DNA of 37,837 bases, taken from NCBI RefSeq assembly GCF_000359605.1, contig NZ_APML01000071.1:1-37837 (forward strand), given 5' to 3'. Below, one piece after another: positions 28,185 through 37,837 of this stretch (position 1 is the first letter of the stretch; every line of letters begins with the position of its first letter). This DNA comes from Gracilibacillus halophilus YIM-C55.5 (GTDB taxonomy: Bacteria; Bacillota; Bacilli; Bacillales; Amphibacillaceae). The position numbers and the translations under genes were made by a program. A model generated the notes under the pieces. The model was not told where the DNA came from and did not search any database. It saw only the letters and a list, made by a program, of their open reading frames with translations.

Positions 28185-28300
28185 TATATATAAACTCCCT
28201 TCTATTCCGTTCACTTCATTTTCGATACACGAACAATGCAATATATTTACTTACTTCTATTCTACCATTAACAAATAGAAAATGTTAGTTGATCTGCTTA

Positions 28301-28774
28301 TCACTTTGTTAACAGCACAGTTACTTGTGCTGCGATCCCTTCTTTTCTTCCCGTAAAACCTAACGTTTCTGTCGTCGTCGCTTTTACATTCACTTGGTCA
28401 GTATTCGATTGCAGTAATCTTGCCACGTTTGAACGTATGTCAGATATGTATGGTGCCATCTTCGGTGCTTGTGCAATGATTGTGCAATCTATATTTGCAA
28501 GCTGATACCCACGTTGTTGTACCATGTTCCAAACTTCTTGTAACAGTACTTGTGAATCAGCGTCTTTATATTTTGGATCAGTATCTGGGAAATGCTTGCC
28601 AATATCACCTTCAGCGATGGCCCCCAAACAAGCATCAGCGACCGTGTGCAATAATACGTCGGCATCTGAATGTCCGAATAGCCCGTATTGATAGGGTATC
28701 CTTACACCACCAATTATACACGGTCGTCCTTCAACAAGTTGATGTACATCAAATCCCTGTCCGATGCGAAACAT
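28301..28774 (-). CDS. ispF: 2-C-methyl-D-erythritol 2,4-cyclodiphosphate synthase
   Basis: This 157-residue IspF opens [13 protein letters not shown], whose D and H bind the catalytic zinc with the later His, and has [19 protein letters not shown] and [11 protein letters not shown]. It closes CDP-ME 2-phosphate to the cyclodiphosphate in the MEP isoprenoid pathway. The ending [18 protein letters not shown] is family-typical. The ATG at 28774 is one base after the ispD stop codon, so the pair is translationally coupled. The next gene downstream is gltX. Confidence 0.98.
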   Translation of the reverse strand: MFRIGQGFDVHQLVEGRPCIIGGVRIPYQYGLFGHSDADVLLHTVADACLGAIAEGDIGKHFPDTDPKYKDADSQVLLQEVWNMVQQRGYQLANIDCTIIAQAPKMAPYISDIRSNVARLLQSNTDQVNVKATTTETLGFTGRKEGIAAQVTVLLTK

Positions 28775-28775
28775 C

Positions 28776-29471
28776 TTATCGTTCTCCTTTATCGGTCTTA
28801 TTCAAAATCGCTTCTGCTCGAGCAATATCCTCTGGTGTTGTCAGTTTGACATTTTGATAGCTTCCATGCACGATATCCACTGATTGTCCGAGCCTTTCAA
28901 CCAGTTCGCTATCATCAGTGCCGATATACTGTTCATGACGTGCCATATCATGTGCTCGTTTAATGATTGAATACTTGAAAGCTTGCGGAGTCTGAGCCGC
29001 CCATAATGCTTGCCTATCTAAAGTGGTCAGTGAAGTATTTTGCTTTTGTTTTATCGTATCAGTCACTGGTACAGCGAGCAAGGCAGCTCCCGTATAATCA
29101 GCTTTTTCAGCCAATTGATGTAAGTAAGATGTTTCAATAAATGGTCTGGCACCATCATGAATCATCACAATATCCGTTTCTCCTTCAACCGCTTGTAATC
29201 CCTTATAGCCACTATCTTGCCTTTCTTCGCCTCCATTGACGAAAACGATGCGATCTTTCCAATCAAATGAATGTAATAAGGTTGTGATGTCATCTTTTTC
29301 TGCTGGATTTATCACCAAATAAATGGTTTGGCACCATTCGTCTTCAGCAAAGCGTGCTAATGTATGTATAATTAATGGCTGACCAGACAGATGTATAAAC
29401 TGTTTATTTTTCCCAACATTCATTCGTTTTCCTTGTCCCGCCGCAAGTACAATTGCATTATATTGAATCAT
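28776..29471 (-). CDS. ispD: 2-C-methyl-D-erythritol 4-phosphate cytidylyltransferase
   Basis: This 231-residue IspD has the nucleotide-binding AAGQGKRM at about 11-18, [10 protein letters not shown] near the middle, [11 protein letters not shown] and the [12 protein letters not shown] segment. It joins CTP with MEP to form CDP-ME, the third step of the MEP pathway. The ATG at 29471 has GGGGTGG upstream. A terminator at 29541-29580 separates it from yacL, but no clear promoter was identified in the gap. ispF follows after one base. Confidence 0.97.
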   Translation of the reverse strand: MIQYNAIVLAAGQGKRMNVGKNKQFIHLSGQPLIIHTLARFAEDEWCQTIYLVINPAEKDDITTLLHSFDWKDRIVFVNGGEERQDSGYKGLQAVEGETDIVMIHDGARPFIETSYLHQLAEKADYTGAALLAVPVTDTIKQKQNTSLTTLDRQALWAAQTPQAFKYSIIKRAHDMARHEQYIGTDDSELVERLGQSVDIVHGSYQNVKLTTPEDIARAEAILNKTDKGER

Positions 29472-29540
29472 TCAGCCACCCCAATTAATCGTTCCTTATG
29501 CTTTGACGGTAATCATTCATATTTTAAAACTTTTTCGTTC

Positions 29541-29580
29541 AAAAGAAAAGTGATAACACACATCAGAATGTTATCACTTT
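29541..29580 (-). terminator. Terminator after yacL
   Basis: AAAGTGATAACA (29547-29558) and TGTTATCACTTT (29569-29580) form a perfect 12-bp stem. On the minus strand it is followed by TTTTCTTTT. It lies about 20 bp after the yacL stop codon and divides radA-yacL from ispDF. Confidence 0.8.
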
Positions 29581-29602
29581 CCCTTTCACTGTTATACCTT
29601 TT

Positions 29603-30706
29603 TTATAATGCTTTTTCAAGTAATTTTGGTTTCGCAAAAATCATTCGACCGGCTGATGTTTGTAATACGCTTGTGATAATGACTTCAATCGTTTGTCCAA
29701 TATATTCTTTCCCTTCCTCAACAACGATCATCGTGCCGTCATCTAAGTAAGCCACTCCTTGATCTTGTTCTTTACCGTCTTTGATCACTTGAACAGATAA
29801 CTCTTCCCCTGGTAATACAATCGGTTTGACGGCATTTGCCAAGTCGTTAATATTCAACACTTCGACTTTTTGAAACTCACAAACTTTATTCAAATTAAAA
29901 TCATTCGTCACTACGACACCATTCATGACTTTCGCTAATTTTACTAATTTACTGTCCACTTCTTGAATCTCGTCAAAGTCGCCTTCATAAATTTCGACAT
30001 TGATCGGTAAATCTTTTTGGATTTGGTTCAAAATATCCAAGCCTCTACGTCCACGGTTTCTCTTCAACACATCAGAAGAATCTGCAATATGTTGTAGTTC
30101 TTCAAGTACAAACTGCGGAATAATAATTGTCCCTTCCAAAAAGTTGGTTTGACATATATCCGCGATTCGTCCATCAATAATAACACTTGTATCCAAAATT
30201 TTGGGTCTCGGCATAGTGGACGTTGCTTCATCATTTACTACAGACTTTCTCTTATCCTTTTTTGGTTTGGTCAGTAACGATAAAAATTCGTCTCTTCGTT
30301 TAAATCCAACTTGAAAACCGAAATAAGCAAACAATATACTTAAGAAGATAGGGACGACTTGTGATATGACTTGAATTTCAATCGCCTGAATTGGATTAAT
30401 AAATAAGTACGCGATAATTAAACCAACAATTAATCCTAAACTACCAAACAGTAAATCTCCCACTGGCGCTTTTATCAAAGTTTCCTCAATCCAAGTAAAT
30501 ACATGAACAATATAATCTGCTACCCATAATGAAAATACGTATAATATAATAGCTCCCAACACCAAACCAACATATGGCGCAACAGAATCTGTCGTTAACC
30601 AAGACCCTTCAAACACACGAAATAACTCTAATAGTTTTGGTATATACAAATATCCTGCGGTACCACCTGCAATTATAAAAAAAGTTTGCACAAATCGTTT
30701 AAGCAC
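29603..30706 (-). CDS. yacL: PIN/TRAM domain membrane protein (YacL)
   Basis: This 367-residue protein has about four N-terminal transmembrane helices, a PIN nuclease-like domain (ILDTSVIIDGRIADIC, FVLEELQHIADSSD, VVTNDFNLNKVCE) and a C-terminal TRAM domain (TMIVVEEGKEYIGQ). It matches B. subtilis YacL over its length; the molecular role is not established, although the PIN acidic residues suggest RNase activity at the membrane. The start chosen is GTG at 30706 (MLKRFVQTFF), 8 bases after GGAGG. It follows radA directly here, whereas disA lies between them in Bacillus. Confidence 0.95.
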   Translation of the reverse strand: MLKRFVQTFFIIAGGTAGYLYIPKLLELFRVFEGSWLTTDSVAPYVGLVLGAIILYVFSLWVADYIVHVFTWIEETLIKAPVGDLLFGSLGLIVGLIIAYLFINPIQAIEIQVISQVVPIFLSILFAYFGFQVGFKRRDEFLSLLTKPKKDKRKSVVNDEATSTMPRPKILDTSVIIDGRIADICQTNFLEGTIIIPQFVLEELQHIADSSDVLKRNRGRRGLDILNQIQKDLPINVEIYEGDFDEIQEVDSKLVKLAKVMNGVVVTNDFNLNKVCEFQKVEVLNINDLANAVKPIVLPGEELSVQVIKDGKEQDQGVAYLDDGTMIVVEEGKEYIGQTIEVIITSVLQTSAGRMIFAKPKLLEKAL

Positions 30707-30781
30707 CACATTCACCTCCTATTTCCTATTCTCTCCGATTACTAATATTTTAAACATAAAAATAATAAATGCTGGCAATTT

Positions 30782-32152
30782 TTATGCTAATGTGAATTGT
30801 ATCGCTTCTTGAACGGATTCTACACCAACGAGTTCAATATCCGATGGTACATTCCAACCGTCCAAATTTTTTGATGGAATGACGGCTCGTTTAAAGCCTA
30901 ATTTTGCCGCTTCTTGAACACGTTGTTCGATTCGAGCGACACGACGAACTTCACCAGTAAGACCGACTTCACCAATCAGAACATCATCTGGATGTGGTGC
31001 TTGATCACGAAAGCTCGATGCAATACTGATCGCTACAGCCAAATCAATCGCAGGTTCATCTAATTTCACGCCTCCAGCCACTTTTACATAAGCATCTTGG
31101 TTTTGCAAGAGTAGTCCAACTCTTTTTTCTAACACTGCCATTAAAAGGGGCACACGGTTCGTATCAATTCCTGTAGCCATACGTCTTGGATTACCAAAAC
31201 TGGTCGGTGAAATTAATGCTTGTATTTCGACTAATACAGGTCGCGTTCCCTCCATTGATGCTACAATCGTCGAACCAGCTACACCTTGTGATCGTTCTTC
31301 CAAAAAGATTTCTGACGGATTTAAAACTTCTACTAATCCTTCTTCTTCCATTTCAAAGATACCCATTTCATTGGTACTACCAAATCGATTCTTCACACTT
31401 CGAACGATTCGAAACGTATGATGGCGTTCTCCCTCAAAATAAAGCACAGCATCCACCATATGTTCCAGTAGTCGCGGGCCAGCAATGGATCCTTCCTTCG
31501 TCACATGACCAACAATAAATATAGGTATATGATTCTGTTTTGCAATACGCATCAACTCGCTCGTTGACTCACGAACTTGTGATACACTGCCAGGCGCACT
31601 TGCTACTTCTTCTTTATAGATGGTTTGTATCGAATCAATGACAACAAACCCTGGATTCATCGCATCAATTTGGTTAGCAATATCTAGCAAATTCGTTTCA
31701 GCTAACACATATAAATGACCGGTTGAAATACCTAAACGTTCTGCTCGTAATTTCGTTTGTCGCTCGGATTCTTCACCAGAAATATAAAGCACGTCCGTTT
31801 CCTTTGTAGCTAATTGATTGGAAACTTGTAACAAAAGGGTAGACTTCCCAATTCCCGGATCTCCTCCGATTAATACAAGTGATCCTGGAACAATTCCTCC
31901 ACCTAACACTCGATTGAATTCTTGCATGTCTGTTTTGATTCTTGGTTCTTCTTGTGTTTGGATGTGATTCAAGGGTTGTGGTTTTGACACTTGACTACTT
32001 GATGGCGTCCAGTTTCCTCTATTCGCTGCACCTGTCGCAACAGTTTCTTCCATTAAGGAATTCCATTCATGGCATCCTGGACATTTCCCCATCCATTTCG
32101 GCGATTCATAGCCACAATGTTGACATACAAACTTGGATTTACGTTTTGCCAC
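30782..32152 (-). CDS. radA: DNA repair protein RadA
   Basis: This 456-residue RadA has an N-terminal zinc finger (C10, C13, C24, C27), Walker [11 protein letters not shown], the RadA-specific KNRFGSTNE motif, and a C-terminal Lon-like domain ([20 protein letters not shown]). It is a RecA-like ATPase that acts as a helicase in recombination and branch processing. The start is GTG at 32152 with GAGG 6 bases upstream. It lies after the clpC terminator, and the next gene, 75 bp on, is yacL; disA is absent. Confidence 0.98.
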   Translation of the reverse strand: MAKRKSKFVCQHCGYESPKWMGKCPGCHEWNSLMEETVATGAANRGNWTPSSSQVSKPQPLNHIQTQEEPRIKTDMQEFNRVLGGGIVPGSLVLIGGDPGIGKSTLLLQVSNQLATKETDVLYISGEESERQTKLRAERLGISTGHLYVLAETNLLDIANQIDAMNPGFVVIDSIQTIYKEEVASAPGSVSQVRESTSELMRIAKQNHIPIFIVGHVTKEGSIAGPRLLEHMVDAVLYFEGERHHTFRIVRSVKNRFGSTNEMGIFEMEEEGLVEVLNPSEIFLEERSQGVAGSTIVASMEGTRPVLVEIQALISPTSFGNPRRMATGIDTNRVPLLMAVLEKRVGLLLQNQDAYVKVAGGVKLDEPAIDLAVAISIASSFRDQAPHPDDVLIGEVGLTGEVRRVARIEQRVQEAAKLGFKRAVIPSKNLDGWNVPSDIELVGVESVQEAIQFTLA

Positions 32153-32319
32153 AGATAACCTCTCCCTCTTCTACTATTATATACGATTTTAGCCCACTAT
32201 AAGTTACAAAGATCTATCAATTTCGTTAAGGATGTATGGAAAAATTGTAAAAAAGAAACACAGACACTATGATAAACACCATTTTACGATTGATTTACTT
32301 CGTCTGTTTGTCTACTTAG

Positions 32320-32374
32320 CTATAAAAATAGGTGGTAGCAAAACAGAGGATAACCATCCTTTTTCACTACCACC
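32320..32374 (-). terminator. Terminator after clpC
   Basis: GGTGGTAG (32331-32338) and CTACCACC (32367-32374) form the base stem. A smaller inner hairpin (GGAT/ATCC) sits in the loop, and a T-rich tail follows on the minus strand. It starts 14 bp after the clpC stop codon and ends the ctsR operon. The long loop makes it less canonical. Confidence 0.6.
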
Positions 32375-32388
32375 CCTACAAATATGAT

Positions 32389-34821
32389 TTATTTGGTTTC
32401 TACTTTAAACTCATCTGATTCATCAACATCGATGACTACTTGCTGTCCTTTTTGCAGATTTTCCCTCAACAATTCTTCAGATAGTCGATCTTCTACGTTT
32501 TTTTGAATCGAACGACGTAGTGGTCTCGCACCATATTCAGGGTCAAACCCTTCACTTGCGATCTTTTCAAGCGCATGGTCCGTTAACGTCAAGTAAACCT
32601 CTTGATCAGCCAAACGGTTTTGAACTTGTTTTACCATTAATTCTACAATGCTCTTCATATGCTTACGTTCTAATGAGTGGAAGACAATAATATCATCGAT
32701 CCGGTTTAGAAACTCTGGACGGAATGCTTTTTTCATTTCACCCATTACTTTGGAACGCATATCTTGATAACTCTGCTCTTCATCTCCCATACTAAAGCCT
32801 ACATATTTATTACTTTTTAGCTCATTGGCTCCAACATTGGATGTCATAATTAACACCGTGTTACGAAAGTCAACGGTTCGGCCTTTGGAATCAGTGAGAC
32901 GTCCGTCCTCTAACACTTGTAATAAAATATTAAATACTTCCGGATGCGCCTTTTCCACTTCATCAAGTAATACCACCGAATAAGGTTTGCGACGGACTTT
33001 CTCCGTTAATTGACCGCCATCATCATGTCCTACGTATCCTGGTGGTGAACCGACGAGACGAGAAGTGGCATGACGCTCCATATACTCACTCATATCAATA
33101 CGAATCATCGCATCTTCTTCACCAAACATCGATTCCGCTAACGCACGGGCAAGTTCGGTTTTTCCAACACCAGTTGGTCCTAAGAAAATAAATGAACCAA
33201 TGGGCCGTTTCGGATCTTTTAACCCAGCGCGCGCACGTCGAATCGCTTTTGAAACAGATTTAACCGCTTCTTCTTGACCAATTAAGCGCCCATGCAACGT
33301 ATCTTCCATTTGTAATAGTCGTTCACTTTCGTCTTTCGTGAGCGCAGATACAGGAACTCCTGTCCATGTGGAAACGACACTTGCGATGTCTTCCACAAGC
33401 ACTTCTGTATTTTCTTTCCCTTGCTTTTCTTTCCATTCAGCTTCTGTATCCTCTAATTCTTTACGCAATTTTTGTTCATCATCACGCAATGCAGCTGCCT
33501 TTTCAAATTCTTGACTTTGTACAGAAGCATCCTTTTCTTTCTTCACTTCTTCTAATTGTTGCTCAAGTTCTTTTAAATTAGGTGGCGTTGTATATGAACG
33601 TAAACGAACTTTTGACGCAGCCTCATCGATTAAATCAATAGCCTTATCTGGTAAAAATCGCTCCGTAATGTAGCGATCTGATAACCTTGTTGCCGCTTCA
33701 ATGGAATCATCAGTAATGGTCACGCGATGATGAGCTTCATAGCGATCACGTAATCCCTGTAAAATTTGAACCGATTCTTCTACTGATGGCTCATCGACTT
33801 GAATAGGTTGGAATCTACGCTCTAAAGCCGCATCTTTTTCAATATATTTACGATATTCATCTAGTGTTGTCGCCCCTATACATTGTAAATCACCACGGGC
33901 TAATGAAGGCTTCAAAATATTTGATGCATCAATGGCGCCTTCAGCTCCCCCAGCACCGATCAATGTATGCAGTTCATCAATGAACAAGATAACGTTATTA
34001 GCTTGTCGGATTTCTTCCATTACTTTTTTAAGACGATCTTCAAATTCTCCGCGGTATTTGGTTCCAGCAACGACAGTACCCATATCTAATGTCATGACTC
34101 GTTTATCACGCAAAATTTCTGGCACTTCATTTTGGACAATCTGTTGAGCTAAACCTTCAGCAACAGCTGTCTTACCTACACCTGGTTCCCCGATCAATAC
34201 AGGGTTATTTTTCGTTCGACGGCTCAGAACTTGAATCACACGCTCAATCTCTTCTCCTCTACCGATAACTGGATCGATATTTCCTTCTTTCGCAATAGCC
34301 GTTAAATCTCTAGCTAGTGAATCTAATGTTGGTGTATTCGCTGGATTACCTTGGCCACTTCGACTATTTTGCGCCCCATTGGATTCGTTATTTCCTAAGA
34401 GCTGAAGAACTTGTTGGCGCGCTTTATTTAAACTAACTCCAACATTGTTTAAGACACGAGCAGCAACACCTTCACCTTCACGAATTAACCCTAATAAAAT
34501 ATGTTCAGTTCCAACATACGAATGTCCCAGCTTACGTGCTTCATCCATTGATAGTTCGATCACTTTCTTTGCACGCGGCGTATAGTGAATCGTTTGTGAT
34601 ACTTGATTCCCTTTTCCGATTAATGATTCGACTTCTGAACGTATTTTATCAGCACCTAGACCTATAGCTTGTAACGCCTTAGCGGCAATTCCTTCACCTT
34701 CACTCACAAGCCCAAGCAAAATATGCTCAGTACCAATATTATTGTGTCCTAATCTGACAGCTTCTTCTTGCGATAAAGCTAATACTTTTTGTGCCCTTTC
34801 TGTAAAGCGGCCAAACATCAT
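32389..34821 (-). CDS. clpC: AAA+ unfoldase ClpC
   Basis: Complete 810-residue ClpC. It has a double Clp-N domain ([30 protein letters not shown]), AAA module 1 (Walker [10 protein letters not shown], Walker B ILFIDELH), the middle domain with a UVR-like stretch ([13 protein letters not shown]), AAA module 2 ([18 protein letters not shown]) and the ClpP-docking VGF loop (NKYVGFSMG). With ClpP it degrades phospho-arginine-marked and adaptor-delivered proteins. The ATG at 34821 abuts the mcsB stop codon. It is the last gene of ctsR-mcsA-mcsB-clpC and is controlled by CtsR. Confidence 0.99.
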   Translation of the reverse strand: MMFGRFTERAQKVLALSQEEAVRLGHNNIGTEHILLGLVSEGEGIAAKALQAIGLGADKIRSEVESLIGKGNQVSQTIHYTPRAKKVIELSMDEARKLGHSYVGTEHILLGLIREGEGVAARVLNNVGVSLNKARQQVLQLLGNNESNGAQNSRSGQGNPANTPTLDSLARDLTAIAKEGNIDPVIGRGEEIERVIQVLSRRTKNNPVLIGEPGVGKTAVAEGLAQQIVQNEVPEILRDKRVMTLDMGTVVAGTKYRGEFEDRLKKVMEEIRQANNVILFIDELHTLIGAGGAEGAIDASNILKPSLARGDLQCIGATTLDEYRKYIEKDAALERRFQPIQVDEPSVEESVQILQGLRDRYEAHHRVTITDDSIEAATRLSDRYITERFLPDKAIDLIDEAASKVRLRSYTTPPNLKELEQQLEEVKKEKDASVQSQEFEKAAALRDDEQKLRKELEDTEAEWKEKQGKENTEVLVEDIASVVSTWTGVPVSALTKDESERLLQMEDTLHGRLIGQEEAVKSVSKAIRRARAGLKDPKRPIGSFIFLGPTGVGKTELARALAESMFGEEDAMIRIDMSEYMERHATSRLVGSPPGYVGHDDGGQLTEKVRRKPYSVVLLDEVEKAHPEVFNILLQVLEDGRLTDSKGRTVDFRNTVLIMTSNVGANELKSNKYVGFSMGDEEQSYQDMRSKVMGEMKKAFRPEFLNRIDDIIVFHSLERKHMKSIVELMVKQVQNRLADQEVYLTLTDHALEKIASEGFDPEYGARPLRRSIQKNVEDRLSEELLRENLQKGQQVVIDVDESDEFKVETK

Positions 34822-35898
34822 TTAAAACTCCTCCTTCTGCTCTAACGTCAACCGTTCACGGATTAAAGATGCGCGAAACACATCGCGTTCTTGTGGTGCT
34901 AACGTTTTACCAGCGTATTGCTGTAAAAAAGCTGGTTGGGTTAATACCATCAATTCATTCAAGATGGATTTTGAAATATTCGTAATAATGCCTAAGTCGA
35001 TTCCGAGTTGTACATCTGACAGGCAAGTCGCTGTCTCTTTTGATTCAATAATCCGACTACGTTCTAAGACACCATATGAACGGTACACTTTATCTTCAAG
35101 CGCTAACTCTGACTGATCCATTAATACAGCCCTTGCATGCCGTTCTTGTTCAATTAGCTTTTGTACCACGCTTTTTAAGTTCTCAATAATATCTTGTTCC
35201 GAACGACCAAGCGTAATTTGGTTAGATATTTGAAAAATGTTACCTAACGCTTCACTACCTTCACCGTAAATACCGCGAACAACCAATCCTAACTGGTTAA
35301 TAGCGGGGATCATTTGATTCATTTTTTGTGTCATAGATAAAGCCGGTAAATGCATCATCACCGATGCTCGCATACCTGTTCCTACATTGGTTGGGCAACT
35401 CGTTAAGTAACCACGATGCTCATCAAACGCGTAATCAAGTTTTTCTTCTAGCCAATCATCAATTTGAAAAGCTTCTTCTAATGCCTTTTCAAGCTGCAAA
35501 CCTGGAAAATACAACTGCATTCGTACATGATCTTCCTCATTAATCATAATAGATAACTGCTCACTCTTTGAGATAAGGGCTGCACCGTCATTTGATTTAT
35601 TCGCAAGATGAGGGCTGATTAAATGTTTTTCAACTAACACTTGTTTTTCAGTCGTTGTTAATTCATTAATTTGGACGAATTCCAAGTTTTTATAGTGCTC
35701 AAATGATTGATGATTAAAATGATTCTGAACAAAGTGTAAAACCCCTTCAAGCTCATCTTGACTCGCTACAATTGGAAAAGGGATTTGCTCTATATTACGA
35801 GCTAATCGAATGCGACTACTCATGACAATATCGCTGTCAGGGCCATCTTGTTTTAACCACGGGCTAATGGCTTCATTGATAAATTGTTCTAATCCCAT
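34822..35898 (-). CDS. mcsB: Protein arginine kinase McsB
   Basis: This 358-residue protein has a phosphagen-kinase fold. ATP-binding arginines appear in [10 protein letters not shown] and [20 protein letters not shown], and the catalytic loop [15 protein letters not shown] contains Cys168. The C-terminal RDVFRAS matches the RDxxRA phospho-arginine-sensing motif. McsB marks misfolded proteins and CtsR with phospho-arginine for ClpCP. The ATG at 35898 overlaps the mcsA stop codon by one base (TAATG) and clpC follows immediately, so the four genes are tightly coupled. Confidence 0.98.
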   Translation of the reverse strand: MGLEQFINEAISPWLKQDGPDSDIVMSSRIRLARNIEQIPFPIVASQDELEGVLHFVQNHFNHQSFEHYKNLEFVQINELTTTEKQVLVEKHLISPHLANKSNDGAALISKSEQLSIMINEEDHVRMQLYFPGLQLEKALEEAFQIDDWLEEKLDYAFDEHRGYLTSCPTNVGTGMRASVMMHLPALSMTQKMNQMIPAINQLGLVVRGIYGEGSEALGNIFQISNQITLGRSEQDIIENLKSVVQKLIEQERHARAVLMDQSELALEDKVYRSYGVLERSRIIESKETATCLSDVQLGIDLGIITNISKSILNELMVLTQPAFLQQYAGKTLAPQERDVFRASLIRERLTLEQKEEF

Positions 35899-36443
35899 TA
35901 CGCCTCACCTTCCCCATCCTGGTTTAGGTCTCTCTCTAAGGATTTGATTTCATCACGTACCTTCGCAGCCTCCTCAAAGGCTTCATCTGTTATTAACTGT
36001 TGTAAAGTCCGCTTTAAATCTGTTAACTTTTTACGCTGATAAATATCAGATCCAATTCGTCTTGGAACTTTACCCTCATGCGTTGTATTACCGCTATGCA
36101 CTCTTCTAAAGATGGGATTCAAATTGTCTCCAAATGTTTGATAACAAGATGCACAGCCAAATTTTCCAACTTGAGTGAATTCTTTATAAGTTAAACCACA
36201 CTTACTACAAGTTAATTCCTTATTTAACTTGGTTTGATTACTTGAATTTTTTTCCATGGCCGAGGTATCAAAATGAAACAACCCTGACAACAAATTGTGT
36301 AAAGAATAAGGTTCTTCTTCTTCCGAAACATAGCCTTTTTCTTTTGCACATGACTCGCAAACGTGTATTTCTGTCTTATGTCCATTAATGACTTGTGTTA
36401 AATGCACGGTTGCTGAATTTTGATGGCAATCTTGACAAATCAA
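35898..36443 (-). CDS. mcsA: McsB activator protein McsA
   Basis: This 181-residue protein has four CxxC pairs (ICQDC, VCESC, TCSKC, GCASC), which form two zinc-binding units, and a C-terminal UVR domain ([20 protein letters not shown]). McsA activates the arginine kinase McsB and senses thiol or metal stress in Bacillus. The start is TTG at 36443, about 10 bases after GGGGG. It follows ctsR by 14 bp and overlaps mcsB. Confidence 0.96.
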   Translation of the reverse strand: MICQDCHQNSATVHLTQVINGHKTEIHVCESCAKEKGYVSEEEEPYSLHNLLSGLFHFDTSAMEKNSSNQTKLNKELTCSKCGLTYKEFTQVGKFGCASCYQTFGDNLNPIFRRVHSGNTTHEGKVPRRIGSDIYQRKKLTDLKRTLQQLITDEAFEEAAKVRDEIKSLERDLNQDGEGEA

Positions 36444-36457
36444 TGGTAGCCCACCCC

Positions 36458-36922
36458 CTATAGTTCATATTTCAGTGTCTCAAGCATTGCCGATAAGATC
36501 CGCGCTCTCACTTCATCTCTAATCGGTAACTGAAAAGATAACGTGTTTCGATCAATCGCACTTACCATCATCTTTGCTTCTCTACTTGTGATCAATTCCT
36601 CTTCCATTAAACGTTCTAATATATCGACAGCTTTTTGTTGACTAACTTGCGGTTGAATCCTTTGAATAATGTCATTAATGAGTTGTGCTTTATCCTGATT
36701 CGTTATTTTTGTAATTCGAATATACCCACCGCCACCACGTTTACTTTCAACTAAATATCCTCTTTCTAACGTAAAACGTGTATTAATGACATAGTTGATT
36801 TGAGAGGGAACACATTCAAATTGTTCAGCAATTTCGCTACGTTTTATCTCTATGATTGGATCATGATTATTTTGAATAATGGACTTCAAATATTCCTCAA
36901 TAATATCGGATATATTTCGCAT
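36458..36922 (-). CDS. ctsR: Heat-shock transcriptional repressor CtsR
   Basis: This 154-residue CtsR starts at ATG 36922 (MRNISDIIEEYLK), 6 bases after GGAGGAGGG; a longer upstream start would run through the operator. The winged-helix DNA-binding domain includes CVPSQINYVINTRFT and the glycine-rich wing ESKRGGGGYIRI, which holds the arginine that is phosphorylated in Bacillus. CtsR represses clp genes at normal temperature. A perfect CtsR box lies in its own promoter, so the operon is autoregulated. Confidence 0.97.
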   Translation of the reverse strand: MRNISDIIEEYLKSIIQNNHDPIIEIKRSEIAEQFECVPSQINYVINTRFTLERGYLVESKRGGGGYIRITKITNQDKAQLINDIIQRIQPQVSQQKAVDILERLMEEELITSREAKMMVSAIDRNTLSFQLPIRDEVRARILSAMLETLKYEL

Positions 36923-36942
36923 CTTCCCTCCTCCAATCTGAC

Positions 36943-36959
36943 TTTGACTATATTTGACT
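36943..36959 (-). promoter_or_regulatory. CtsR box (operator)
   Basis: The minus strand reads AGTCAAATATAGTCAAA, a direct heptad repeat with 3-bp spacing that fits the CtsR consensus RGTCAAANANRGTCAAA exactly. It lies just downstream of a TATAAT and 20 bp before the ctsR start, so bound CtsR would block transcription of the ctsR-mcsA-mcsB-clpC operon. Confidence 0.93.
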
Positions 36960-36967
36960 ATATTATC

Positions 36968-36994
36968 ATTATACCTATCTGTGTGTGGATGCAA
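36968..36994 (-). promoter_or_regulatory. Promoter of the ctsR operon
   Basis: A perfect TATAAT (36973-36968) lies 8 bp upstream of the CtsR box. TTGCAT (36994-36989) is the best -35 but with a short 15-bp spacer; AGTTGC at 17 bp is poorer. The -10 is well supported, the -35 is not. Confidence 0.55.
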
Positions 36995-37044
36995 CTATAC
37001 TGTTCTATATTATTACCTACCATATATGTCTATAAACACATATA

Positions 37045-37743
37045 TTAACTTTGCGAAAACCGAATTTTCACTTTTTCCACGCGATCTTGCTCTAACAACC
37101 ATTGATATAAATTTTCTCTTCTGTCGACATGAATGGCATCAATATACATTTTGATTTTGTGTTGTTCATTATTTATTTTATTGACTTCAAATTCCTTAAT
37201 GTGTATGGCATACGACTGTACTTTATCAATAAAGCTCGGCACTTTCCAATCCGAGTCAATCGTTACTTCAAATACAATTTGATGCTGTTTCCGATGTAAC
37301 CTTTGTTCAAATTTATTGAGGAGAACTAAACTAATAAGAATGATTAACGTCGTCACGATAGCCTCTTTATACATCCCAATGCCAATAATTAAACCCAATC
37401 CAGCCATTGCCCATATGGAAGCTGCAGTTGTTAACCCTCGAATCGTACGACCATTGACAATAATGGTACCCGCTCCTAAAAAGCCAATACCACTAATGAC
37501 ATAAGAAGGAATACGGGCAGGATCAAAACGAACTTGATCATACTCTTGGATAAACTGTTCAAATCCATTGATAGAAAGTAACATCATTAAACAAGAACTA
37601 ACGCCAACTAAAATGTGCGTACGAAACCCTGCTGAATGTTTATTTAATTCTCGTTCAAAACCAATCAGTCCTGATAATAAAAGTGCGATCATTAACTTTG
37701 TAATCGATTCAATAAACTCAACATCAAATATATCACCGATCAA
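37045..37743 (-). CDS. MgtC/SapB family membrane protein
   Basis: This 232-residue protein has an N-terminal membrane domain of four to five helices with the family motifs GLIGFEREL, GIGFLGAGTIIVNGRTIRGL and TTAASIWAMAGLGLIIG, and a soluble C-terminal domain (about 150-232). MgtC-type proteins are linked to growth at low magnesium and to virulence in some pathogens; the biochemical role of this one is unknown. The start chosen is TTG at 37743, 8 bases after AAAGGGG; the GTG three codons earlier overlaps that site. It lies upstream of the ctsR promoter. The remaining 85 bp to the window end show nothing recognisable. Confidence 0.9.
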   Translation of the reverse strand: MIGDIFDVEFIESITKLMIALLLSGLIGFERELNKHSAGFRTHILVGVSSCLMMLLSINGFEQFIQEYDQVRFDPARIPSYVISGIGFLGAGTIIVNGRTIRGLTTAASIWAMAGLGLIIGIGMYKEAIVTTLIILISLVLLNKFEQRLHRKQHQIVFEVTIDSDWKVPSFIDKVQSYAIHIKEFEVNKINNEQHKIKMYIDAIHVDRRENLYQWLLEQDRVEKVKIRFSQS

Positions 37744-37837
37744 AACATTCACCCCTTTACTTATTCAAACAAAATAAGAAAGCATTTATTACATATATTC
37801 ACTTATCTTTTATATTTAAACCATAAAGAAAAAACTT

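Noticed and set aside
37016-37048. AT-rich inverted repeat after the mgtC-like gene as a terminator
   Set aside because: The stem is almost pure A/T, without a T-tract; too weak to call.

Overview
The window is a low-GC Firmicutes chromosome segment, almost certainly family Bacillaceae. It carries the ctsR-to-rpsJ block known from Bacillus subtilis in nearly the same order, and the proteins align closely with their Bacillus counterparts. TTG and GTG starts behind strong Shine-Dalgarno sites are frequent, and there is a cysteine T-box. I cannot fix the genus from sequence alone; a Gracilibacillus/Amphibacillus/Oceanobacillus-like relative is an inference.

Everything except one islet is on the minus strand, so transcription runs from high to low coordinates: an MgtC-like membrane protein; ctsR-mcsA-mcsB-clpC (protein quality control, with a CtsR box); radA; yacL (PIN/TRAM); ispD-ispF; gltX; a Cys T-box followed by cysE-cysS-mrnC-rlmB-rae1; sigH; rpmGB-secE; nusG; rplK-rplA; an L10 leader followed by rplJ-rplL; a ybxB-type methyltransferase; rpoB-rpoC; rplGB-rpsL-rpsG-fusA; tuf; and then, after the islet, rpsJ-rplC-rplD (cut by the window start). 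Many unit boundaries carry readable sigma-A promoters (rpsJ, tuf, rplGB, rpoB, rplJ, rplK, rpmGB and sigH; weaker ones at cysE and ctsR) and intrinsic terminators or leader hairpins.

The exception is 1476-4247 on the plus strand, lodged between tuf and rpsJ. It encodes a membrane chemoreceptor followed 27 bp later by a XylF-like sugar-binding lipoprotein. No ABC transporter permease or ATPase is present, so the pair looks like a two-gene sugar-sensing chemotaxis module. Between it and tuf lies an array of five 51-bp tandem repeats.

Two essential genes carry apparent single-base deletions. rpoC is out of frame after codon 29 at an A6 run that reads A AAA AAC, exactly the slippery heptamer at which a -1 ribosomal shift would restore the frame. 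gltX is split at about 27601-27614 with no slippery site. Sequencing error is the simplest explanation for both, but rpoC deserves a check. The c-di-AMP synthase gene disA, normally between radA and yacL, is cleanly absent.
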